Part shown: one piece after another, positions 26,732 through 32,864 of the stretch
Layout: each line of letters begins with the position of its first letter
Position numbering within the stretch: position 1 is the first letter of the stretch
Assembly: GCA_026647215.1 (NCBI GenBank)
Contig: JAPKHC010000044.1
Coordinates: forward strand, 1-32,864
From: F1-120-MAGs118 sp013360535
GTDB taxonomy: Bacteria > Planctomycetota > UBA1135 > GCA-002686595
Direction of reading: 5' to 3'
DNA: 32,864 nt
Position numbers and translations under genes: made by a program
The notes under the pieces: generated by a model
Database searches by the model: none
Seen by the model: the letters and a program-made list of their open reading frames with translations, nothing else
What the model was told of the DNA's origin: nothing

Positions 26732-28085
26732 CGTCGCGGTGCGGGAGTTCCGCACGACCGTCCTGACCAAGGCCTTCCTGCTCGCGGCCGTCGTGCTGCC
26801 CGCGGTCGTGTGGGGCCTCGCGCTCGCGCTGCCGCTGCTCCTTCACGCCAAGCCCAAGCCGCTCGTCGGGCACGTGGCGGTGATCGATCGCACGCTGACC
26901 GCGGACAACGCCGGGATGCAGCCGTTCCTCGCGGCCGAATTCGACGCCGAGCGTGCGCGCGCCGAGCGCGACCGCCGCACGGCCGAGCTCAAGCGCCTGC
27001 TCGAGGGCACGCTGCCGCCGCAGCTGCGCGACGTGATGCAGGGCCAGCTCGAGCGCGCGCTCGAGACCCCCTTGCCCGACGTGCAGCTCGAGGTGGACGC
27101 GGACGACGGCCAGTTCGAGGCGCTCAAGGCGCGTGTGCGCGATGGCGAGCTGCTCGGCCTCGCCGTGATCGAGCCCGGGCTGCTCTCGCTCGAGCGCGAG
27201 GCGAATCGTTTCGACCTCTTCCTGCGCGAAGGCCTGACGCGCCAGCAGGTCGAGGAACTGACCGATGCCCTGCAGCGGGCGGCGGTGGCCGCGCGCGCGG
27301 CGCGCGAGGGGCTCGAGGTCGAGCGCGCGCGCGCGACGCTCGCCAAGCCGACCGCGATCTCGACCACGCTGACGAAAGCCGGCGAGGACGTGCGCGAGGA
27401 CCAGATCGCGAAGCTGTTCGTTCCGCTCGCGTTCATGCTGCTCCTGTGGAGCAGCGTGTGGGTCACCGGGAACTACCTGCTCACGTCGACGATCGAGGAG
27501 AAGTCCAACCGCGTGATCGAGGTGCTGCTGTCGGCGGTCAGCCCGCTCGAGCTGCTCACCGGCAAGATCGTCGGCCAGTGCGCGGTCGGGCTCGTGATGC
27601 TCGCGATGTACGGCGGCGTCGGCCTGACGACGGCGACCAGCCTCGGCTACGCGCACCTCGTGCCGCCGGAAAAGCTCGCCTACCTCGGCGTGTACTTCGT
27701 GATGGCGTTCCTGATGGTCGCGGCGACCATGACCGCGGTCGGCGCGGCCGTGAGCGAGCTGCGCGACGCGCAGACCCTGCTCGGGCCCGTTACGATCGTG
27801 TTCATGCTGCCGCTCTTCTCGTGGTTCTTCGTCTCCGAGAACCCCGACAGCCTGTTCGCGCGCGTGATCTCGTTCATCCCGCCGATGACGCCCTTCGCGA
27901 TGATCCTGCGTGTCACGTCGGTCGAGTCCGTGCCGGGGTGGGAGATCGTGGCGACGTCGCTGGTGGGCTTTGGCGGGGTCGTGGCCATGGTCTGGGCCGC
28001 CGCGCGCATCTTCCGGGTCGGGATCCTGCTCTCGGGCAAGCCCGCCACGCCGGCCGAGATGTGGAAATGGCTGCGCTACGAATGA
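26715..28085 (+). CDS. ABC-2 exporter permease, NatB-like
   Basis: A 456-residue membrane subunit. One N-terminal helix (about 18-43, LLAAVVLPAVVWGLALALPLLL) is followed by a large extracytoplasmic region (about 45-235) with long charged helices (EFDAERARAERDRRTAELKR), and then five further helices beginning near LFVPLAFMLLLWSSVWVTG. The cytoplasmic loop TSTIEEKSNRVIEVLLSAVS is the ABC-2/NatB signature. A GGAGG site precedes the ATG at 26715, inside the ATPase gene, so the two are coupled. The 71-bp gap to the HDOD gene may hold a promoter or simply continue the transcript. Substrate unknown. Confidence 0.88.
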
Positions 28086-28156
28086 CGGCGGTGGGGGCGG
28101 GAATCCGGGACTCGGGCTGAAGGTTCTGCGGGCCGGGCTCCGAAAGACCTGCCCAC

Positions 28157-29002
28157 ATGGGACGCCGGGAAGCTCTCCAGACCTTCGGCGACAGGCTGAC
28201 GCTGCCTTCGCTGCCGGACATCGTGATGAAGGTCAACACGATGATCGACGACCCGTCGTTCGGCGTCGCCGACCTGGGGCGCGTGGCCTCGCAGGACCCC
28301 GCGGTGACGGCGCGCGTGCTGCGCCTCGCCAACTCGGGGTACTACGGCCTGAACGAGCAGGTGACGAGCGCCGAGCAGGCGGTCACCGTGATCGGCGCGC
28401 GCGCGCTGCGCAACGTCGCGATGCAGACGTCGATCCTGAAGCACTACGAGCACCTGCGCTCGGTGCCCGACTTCGACCTCGCCGAGCTGTGGAAGCACCT
28501 GACGCTGGTCGCGAAGCTCGCGCAGGCGCTCGGAAAGCACGCCGCCGCGCGCACCGGCATGCAGCCCGACGACTTCTACGCCTGCGGCCTGCTGCACGAC
28601 ATCGGCAAGGTCGTGATCCTCGAAGGCATGACCGAGGAGTACCTCGAGTGCATGCGCATCGCGCGGCGCACGGGCTCGACCCTGCACGCGGCGGAGGAGC
28701 AGGTCCTCGGCTTCACGCACATCGACGTCGGCACGCTGCTCGCGAGCCAGTGGCAGCTGCCCGACAAGGTCGCGCAGGCGATCGAGTTCCACCACGGGCC
28801 GTCCTCGGCCGTGCTCGAGTACCCGCACGTCGGCGTGATCGCGATCGCCGACCAGATCGGCTACCGCGCGGGCAGCGACACGTTCGCGACCGCCACCGCC
28901 AAGCTGGGCGTGCTCGCCCAGAAGGCCCTCGGCATCACGGCGGCGCAGTTCGAGCAGGTGCTCGAGCTCACCACGGGCGTCGAGGTCGACGGCATGGGCT
29001 GA
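28157..29002 (+). CDS. HDOD-domain signalling protein
   Basis: A 281-residue cytoplasmic protein that is almost entirely an HDOD domain: LPSLPDIVMKVNTMIDDP, VASQDPAVTARVLRLANSGY, EQAVTVIGARALRNVAMQTS and CGLLHDIGKVVI. HDOD proteins usually lack HD catalysis, yet here the His147-Asp148 dyad within HDIG is retained, so enzymatic activity cannot be excluded. They often control motility, development or cyclic-di-GMP output in the Proteobacteria. It is followed by a degenerate GGDEF protein and a MamK-like actin, which suggests a regulatory input to a cytoskeletal system. It is separated from the NatB-like gene by 71 bp, and from the next gene by 146 bp. Confidence 0.87.
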   Translation: MGRREALQTFGDRLTLPSLPDIVMKVNTMIDDPSFGVADLGRVASQDPAVTARVLRLANSGYYGLNEQVTSAEQAVTVIGARALRNVAMQTSILKHYEHLRSVPDFDLAELWKHLTLVAKLAQALGKHAAARTGMQPDDFYACGLLHDIGKVVILEGMTEEYLECMRIARRTGSTLHAAEEQVLGFTHIDVGTLLASQWQLPDKVAQAIEFHHGPSSAVLEYPHVGVIAIADQIGYRAGSDTFATATAKLGVLAQKALGITAAQFEQVLELTTGVEVDGMG

Positions 29003-29148
29003 GGCGCCGACGGCTGCCTCAAGAGCGTCGGGACGGCCCGTCGATAGCCGCAGGGCATGACTTCGGTGGCGGCGGGCGCTAGGCTCTCGCGCCCCCAGGA
29101 CGTGCGCACCTTGTCCGACAAAGCCACCCTGACAGGACCTCTCCGGCG

Positions 29149-30180
29149 ATGAGTTTCCGATCCAGCGCCAGCTTCCGCGGATCGTTGAAGGACCTCTTCA
29201 CGCCGGCCCAGATCCAGCACCTGATGCGCGTCGAGTTCGACCGCGCGCAGCGCTACGGCTACCCGCTGGTCCTGTTGCTCGTCGGCGTCGACCGCCTGTC
29301 GCAGCTGCAGGACCTCTACGGCTCGGAGCTGCGCGACCAGGTCGAAGCGGCGCTGGTGGGCGTGCTGCGCACGTCGACGCGCGAGTCCGACTCGCTGGGC
29401 TGCCTGCTCGACGACTCGATCGCCCTGCTCGTGCCGCACACGCCGGCCGAGGGCTCGGCCGCGATGGCCAAGCGCATCCTCGCGGGCATGCGCGCGATCT
29501 CGTTCGAGTGCGACGGCCGCCCGACGCGCATCACCGTGTCGATCGGCGGCGCGCACAACAACCGCAAGGGCGAGCTGTCCTTCGAGACGCTGCTCGAAGT
29601 CGCGGCCGAGGGCCTGCGCGTCGCGCGCGCTTCGGGCGGCAACCGCTACGTCCAGAGCGACCTGTACGAGTTCTTCGAGCAGCGTCGCGCGCGGGAGAAG
29701 GCGACCGCCGCGCCCGCACCCGCTCCGGCGCCCGCCCCGCAGCCCGCGGCCGCGCTGCCCGGGCTCGATCCGGCGATGGCCGTGCTCGGCGACAAGATCC
29801 GCGAGCTGTTCGGGCTGGGCGAGCTCGACCGCGAGATCCTCGTACGCATCGAGCGCGAGGTCGTCGCCAGCGCATTGCGCGAGATGAACGAACAGCTCGA
29901 GCGCACGACGCGCGAGCACCGCAGCGAGGCGCAGGAGCGCATCGAGCTGCTCGAGCGGCGCATCGCGAAGCTGTCGGAGTCGCTCGGGATGACCGAGGCC
30001 GAGCTCCAGCGCGTGATGACCGCCAAGTCGATCGACCCGGGTGTCGCGTCGATCTACAAGAGCGTGCAGGGCCTGTCGGCGACCGCCGTGCAGGCTGAGC
30101 TCAAGAAGACCTTGATGTCCAAGATCTTCGAGGCCAACGTCGAGCTGCAGAAGCAGTTCAAGACGCCGCCGAGCCCCTGA
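29149..30180 (+). CDS. Degenerate GGDEF-domain protein with C-terminal coiled coil
   Basis: A 343-residue protein. Residues about 20-175 have the GGDEF fold: EFDRAQRYGYPLVLLLVGVD, LRDQVEAALVGVLRTSTRES and TRITVSIGGAHN. The catalytic signature is replaced by LLDDS (86-90, in LGCLLDDSIALLVP), so diguanylate cyclase activity is unlikely. An Ala-Pro linker (about 183-200) leads to a long charged, probably coiled-coil helix (about 215-300; EMNEQLERTTREHRSEAQER), and a short tail SKIFEANVELQKQFK. An AGGA site lies about 14 bases before the ATG at 29149. It is 68 bp from the MamK-like gene. A scaffold or filament-binding role is plausible, but is inference. Confidence 0.83.
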   Translation: MSFRSSASFRGSLKDLFTPAQIQHLMRVEFDRAQRYGYPLVLLLVGVDRLSQLQDLYGSELRDQVEAALVGVLRTSTRESDSLGCLLDDSIALLVPHTPAEGSAAMAKRILAGMRAISFECDGRPTRITVSIGGAHNNRKGELSFETLLEVAAEGLRVARASGGNRYVQSDLYEFFEQRRAREKATAAPAPAPAPAPQPAAALPGLDPAMAVLGDKIRELFGLGELDREILVRIEREVVASALREMNEQLERTTREHRSEAQERIELLERRIAKLSESLGMTEAELQRVMTAKSIDPGVASIYKSVQGLSATAVQAELKKTLMSKIFEANVELQKQFKTPPSP

Positions 30181-30248
30181 GCCCAGCGGTCCGGCACTCG
30201 CGCCGGGCCCGAAGCGAACCAAGAAGGAAGAAGGAAGAGACTCTGCCC

Positions 30249-31295
30249 ATGCCCACATCGAACACTGAGACCAAGAAGGACGCCGGCGTCCTGTACCTCG
30301 GCATCGACCTCGGCACGTCGCGCACGTCCGTGTCGGCCTCCAACGGCGTGCGCGAGACCGTGTCCTCGTACGTCGGCTACCCCAAGGACGTCGTCGCCCG
30401 CAAGCTCCTGCAGAAGGACGTGCTGTTCGGCGACGAGGCGCTCGAGAAGCGCCTGAGCCTCGACTCCTACCGCCCGCTGGCGCACGGCGTCATCAAGAGC
30501 GGCGTCGACTCGGAGAAGAACCTCAAGGCCGCGGCCGACCTGATCGGCGAGATCATCCGCCGTGCGCGCCCGCGCAAGGACGAGCTCGTGTACGCCGTGA
30601 TCGGTGCGCCCGCGCAGGCGCAGATCCACTCGAAGAAGGCGATCCACGACGCGGCGCGCCAGCACGTCGACAGCGTGATGATCTGCTCGGAGCCGTTCTC
30701 GGTGGCCTACGGCCTCGACATGCTCGACGACACGCTCGTGATCGACATCGGCGCCGGCACGACCGACCTGTGCCGCATGCACGGCACGATGCCGGAGGAT
30801 GCTGACCAGCTGACCAACACGTTCGCCGGCGACCACGTCGACGAGACGCTCTCGAAGCTGATCCGCGAGAAGCACCCCGAAGCGCAGTTCACGGTGCAGA
30901 TGATCAAACAGATCAAGGAGAAGCACTCCAACGTCGCCGATAGCATGCTTCCGGTGGTCGTCAACCTGCCGGTCAAGGGCAAGCCGACGCCGTTCGACAT
31001 CACGAACGAGGTCCGCACCGCGTGCCGCTCGATCGTGCCGCCGATGGTGGACGCGATCGCCGAGCTGATCGGGACCTTCGACCCCGAGTTCCAGGACCGG
31101 CTCAAGAACCGCGTGCTGCTCGGCGGCGGCGGCAGCATGATCAAGGGGCTCGACGTCGAGCTCGAGCGTCAGATGCACGAGAAGCTCGGTGGCGGCAAGG
31201 TCCTGAAGGTCGAGGAGCCGATCTACGGGGGCTCGAACGGGGCGCTCAAGATCGCCCACGACATGCCGGCCGAGTACTGGGAGAAGCTGCGCTAG
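30249..31295 (+). CDS. MamK-like bacterial actin
   Basis: A 348-residue filament-forming ATPase of the actin superfamily, close in length to MamK of magnetotactic bacteria. Nucleotide-binding motifs are the phosphate-1 loop LGIDLGTSRTSV (17-28), phosphate-2 VIDIGAGTTDL (164-174) and the adenosine motif VLLGGGGSMIKGLD (289-302). MamK-type features include YVGYPKDVVARKLL and the C-terminal IYGGSNGALKIAHDMP. A purine-rich AAGGAAGAAGGAAGAG site precedes the ATG by about 10 bases. No other mam gene is in the window, so magnetosome formation is not implied; related actins occur in non-magnetic bacteria. Filament assembly with the upstream pseudo-GGDEF protein is inferred from position only. Confidence 0.9.
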   Translation: MPTSNTETKKDAGVLYLGIDLGTSRTSVSASNGVRETVSSYVGYPKDVVARKLLQKDVLFGDEALEKRLSLDSYRPLAHGVIKSGVDSEKNLKAAADLIGEIIRRARPRKDELVYAVIGAPAQAQIHSKKAIHDAARQHVDSVMICSEPFSVAYGLDMLDDTLVIDIGAGTTDLCRMHGTMPEDADQLTNTFAGDHVDETLSKLIREKHPEAQFTVQMIKQIKEKHSNVADSMLPVVVNLPVKGKPTPFDITNEVRTACRSIVPPMVDAIAELIGTFDPEFQDRLKNRVLLGGGGSMIKGLDVELERQMHEKLGGGKVLKVEEPIYGGSNGALKIAHDMPAEYWEKLR

Positions 31296-31303
31296 CCCGG
31301 GCT

Positions 31304-31323
31304 AGCCCTCTCCGCCGAGGGCT
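31304..31323 (+). terminator. Hairpin after the MamK-like gene
   Basis: Seven-base stem AGCCCTC (31304-31310) and GAGGGCT (31317-31323) with loop TCCGCC, 9 bases after the stop codon. Just before it, overlapping the stop, is the 16-bp palindrome GCTAGCCCGGGCTAGC (31291-31306). The two structures compete, and could be alternative folds of the transcript end. Confidence 0.5.
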
Positions 31324-31344
31324 CGAACCGCCCCCGACAACCGA

Positions 31345-31378
31345 CAGGCCCGTCCCCGCAGGCGCTGGGGCGGGCCTG
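31345..31378 (+). terminator. Second hairpin, probable terminator of the signalling-cytoskeleton unit
   Basis: A 12-bp stem, CAGGCCCGTCCC (31345-31356) pairing with GGGGCGGGCCTG (31367-31378) with one G-U pair, and a ten-base loop. Followed by CTGCGTCCC and then TTTCTCG, a weak pyrimidine tract. It sits in the 245-bp gap before the next gene. Confidence 0.6.
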
Positions 31379-31500
31379 CTGCGTCCCAACTTTCTCGTGA
31401 CTACGCTCTGGCGGGATCCTCACCGTCTCCTTACTGTCGGCCTTGTCTCGCGACGGTCCGTGTCCGGCGCGGGTGGCTGGTTTGGTCACTTCATCAGGTG

Positions 31501-31525
31501 CCCCGGAGCTCACTTTCCTCCGGGG
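31501..31525 (+). promoter_or_regulatory. 5'-leader hairpin before the secreted protein
   Basis: Perfect 8-bp stem CCCCGGAG (31501-31508) / CTCCGGGG (31518-31525) with nine-base loop. It ends 4 bases before an AGGAGA ribosome-binding site (31530-31535) of the gene starting at 31541. Such a leader stem could protect a highly expressed mRNA or limit ribosome access; the direction of effect is not known. I see no clear promoter boxes in 31379-31500. Confidence 0.45.
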
Positions 31526-31540
31526 AAACAGGAGATTCCC

Positions 31541-32719
31541 ATGAATCAGGTTCGAACGTTCGGTTCGGTTCTGGCTGCCCTGACCGTGTGCGCCGCGAGC
31601 GCCTCGGCTCAGTTCTCCGACGGCTTCGAGTCCTACGCGTCTTCCGCATCGGGCACGGTCTTCACGACCGGTCCCGCCAACGCCGGCGGTTGGAAGCAGT
31701 GGCAGGCCTTCGCGAACAGCCACACGCTGTGCTTCGGCTCCGGCGCCGCGATCGGCTCCCACGGCGGCTCGCAGTTCGTCGGCACGCAGCTCAACTCCGA
31801 CCTCGTGCACGAGTTCGCGCTGACCAGCGGCTTCTGGGACATCTCGATGTGGACCTACGTCCCCGGTTCGGCCTCGCCCAACCCGATGGGCGACTCCCAG
31901 TGGCTCGTGCTGCTGAACAACTACTCCGACGCGGGGGGCTTCGTGTGGGCCACCCAGATCGAGTTCGACCCGTCGCTCGGTCGCGTGCGCGCCGACGCCG
32001 GCCGCAGCATCGTGACCAACGCCAACCAGGCGGTCGAGACGCCGCTGGTGTTCGACACCTGGAAGCAAGTCCGCGTCGAGGTCGACCTGACCAACAACGT
32101 GGCCACGATCTTCTACGACAACATCCAGATGGGGGATCCCTTCTTCTGGTCGCTCGGCCCCTTCGGCCAGAACGCCGCGACCACGATCCCGCGCCTGGGC
32201 GCGATCGACCTGTACGCCAACGACACCACGGTCCCCGGCTTCATGTACTGGGATGACGTGAGCATCACCTCGCACGTCACGACCCAGCCGCCGACGGTCT
32301 ACTGCACCGCGGGCACGACCACGAACGGCTGCTCGGCCTCGATCACGGCGAACGCGAACCCCAGCGTCACCTTCGCCAACTCCTGCAACCTCAGCGTCGC
32401 CAACGTCGAGGGCCAGAAGTCGGGCCTGATCTTCTACTCGATCAACGGCCAGCAGGCGCAAGCCTGGAACGCCACGAGCTTCCTGTGCGTCAAGGCGCCG
32501 ACACAGCGCACCTCGACCCAGACCTCGGGCGGCACCGTCAACACCTGCAACGGCTCGCTCTCGCTCGACTGGAACGCCTTCCAGGCCGCGAACCCCTCGG
32601 CCCTCGGCAACCCCTGGACGGCGGGCAATGCGCTGCAGGCCCAAGCGTGGTTCCGCGACCCGCCGGCTGGCAAGTCGACGAACCTTTCGAACGCGATTGA
32701 GCTGACGTACGTCCCGTAA
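31541..32719 (+). CDS. Secreted protein with jelly-roll-like domain and planctomycete-type C-terminal module
   Basis: A 392-residue exported protein. Signal peptide residues 1-24 (TFGSVLAALTVCAASASA, cleavage before QF). The first part (about 25-250) looks like a concanavalin/LamG-type beta-sandwich: FSDGFESYASSASGTVF, SQFVGTQLNSDLVHEFAL, TWKQVRVEVDLTNNVATIFY and YWDDVSITSH. The C-terminal part begins with TVYCTAGTTTNGCSAS and has five cysteines and many Asn/Gln/Thr residues; similar tails recur in many planctomycete secreted proteins, though this is from general knowledge. The AGGAGA site and leader hairpin support the ATG at 31541. It has its own transcription unit. Ligand unknown; carbohydrate binding is only suggested by the fold. 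Confidence 0.82.
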   Translation: MNQVRTFGSVLAALTVCAASASAQFSDGFESYASSASGTVFTTGPANAGGWKQWQAFANSHTLCFGSGAAIGSHGGSQFVGTQLNSDLVHEFALTSGFWDISMWTYVPGSASPNPMGDSQWLVLLNNYSDAGGFVWATQIEFDPSLGRVRADAGRSIVTNANQAVETPLVFDTWKQVRVEVDLTNNVATIFYDNIQMGDPFFWSLGPFGQNAATTIPRLGAIDLYANDTTVPGFMYWDDVSITSHVTTQPPTVYCTAGTTTNGCSASITANANPSVTFANSCNLSVANVEGQKSGLIFYSINGQQAQAWNATSFLCVKAPTQRTSTQTSGGTVNTCNGSLSLDWNAFQAANPSALGNPWTAGNALQAQAWFRDPPAGKSTNLSNAIELTYVP

Positions 32720-32753
32720 TTGCCGACGAACGTCGCGGAACCACCTCAGCCGC

Positions 32754-32851
32754 GCCGCGCGAAGCGCGCGGCTTGGGGCCTCCCCTGCCGGACAGTCCAC
32801 TGGACTGTCCGGCTTCGCGTCGGCTTCGCCTCGCGAACCGGGGCTTACCCC
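32754..32851. repeat. Run of five consecutive hairpins downstream of the secreted protein gene
   Basis: In 98 bases lie: GCCGCGCG-AAG-CGCGCGGC (32754-32772); GGGG-CCT-CCCC (32775-32785); the perfect 12-bp stem CCGGACAGTCCA-C-TGGACTGTCCGG (32788-32812); TTCGCG (32814-32819) with CGCGAA (32832-32837); and GGGG-CTTA-CCCC (32840-32851). The first may be the terminator of the preceding gene (35 bases after its stop). The rest could be a REP/BIME-like element or a structured RNA, and runs close to the window end, so its extent is unknown. Confidence 0.6.
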
Positions 32852-32864
32852 CTCTCCGGGGACG

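Noticed and set aside
30249..31295. A magnetosome gene island
   Set aside because: Only a MamK-like actin is present; no mamA, mamB, mamE, mamI or similar genes appear in the window.
32754..32851. Integron attC site
   Set aside because: There are several separate hairpins rather than a single imperfect fold with R and L box pairs, and no integrase or cassette genes are seen.

Overview
The window is very GC-rich bacterial DNA, densely packed with short gaps and many ATGA/GTGA/TGATG overlaps between genes. The mix points to a planctomycete-like bacterium: lipoproteins with alanine/proline/glutamate-rich leaders, two FG-GAP/VCBS-type repeat proteins, a secreted jelly-roll-like protein with a cysteine-containing C-terminal module, a beta-helix protein with a PA14-like end, and a MamK-like actin. 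This placement is inference; the window has no rRNA or other phylogenetic marker. I found no tRNA, rRNA, CRISPR array, transposase or phage gene.

Layout, left to right. (1) 1-1950, minus: a polysaccharide-type GT2 glycosyltransferase followed by a nucleotide-sugar dehydrogenase that runs off the left edge. (2) 2158-3444, plus: citrate synthase, followed by a strong hairpin. (3) 3559-7068, plus: an ASKHA-fold sugar-kinase-like protein, a sodium:solute symporter and a lipoprotein, with overlapping ends; probably a solute uptake and phosphorylation unit. (4) 13028-7071, minus: a tightly coupled unit of a DapB/diaminopentanoate-dehydrogenase-like oxidoreductase, an alpha-oxoamine-synthase-like PLP enzyme, an E. 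coli-type diaminopimelate decarboxylase (LysA), a beta-lactamase-fold serine hydrolase and a lipoprotein with carboxypeptidase-regulatory-like repeats. (5) 13213-21967, plus: six genes in which every stop overlaps the next start: an ATPase-permease fused ABC protein, a PDZ lipoprotein, two FG-GAP proteins, an HD hydrolase and a beta-helix/PA14 protein. (6) 21964-22132: a 169-bp near-palindromic element bounded by CTAG, lying exactly between two convergent genes. (7) 25639-22129, minus: SGNH hydrolase, Wzx/MATE-like flippase and membrane-anchored SGNH hydrolase, probably for export and decoration of a surface polysaccharide. (8) 25757-31295, plus: a NatAB-like ABC exporter, then an HDOD protein, a degenerate GGDEF protein with a coiled coil, and a MamK-like actin. 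(9) 31541-32719, plus: a secreted protein, followed by a run of hairpins to the window edge.

Most apparent long ORFs on opposite strands are shadows caused by high GC and were discarded. Starts were chosen from homology onset, overlap with the upstream stop, and ribosome-binding sites; several are GTG and one is TTG. No stretch over 300 bases lacks a gene. The least explained parts are the MamK-like cytoskeletal cluster, the CTAG palindrome, the LysA/oxoamine-synthase unit and the six-gene envelope operon.
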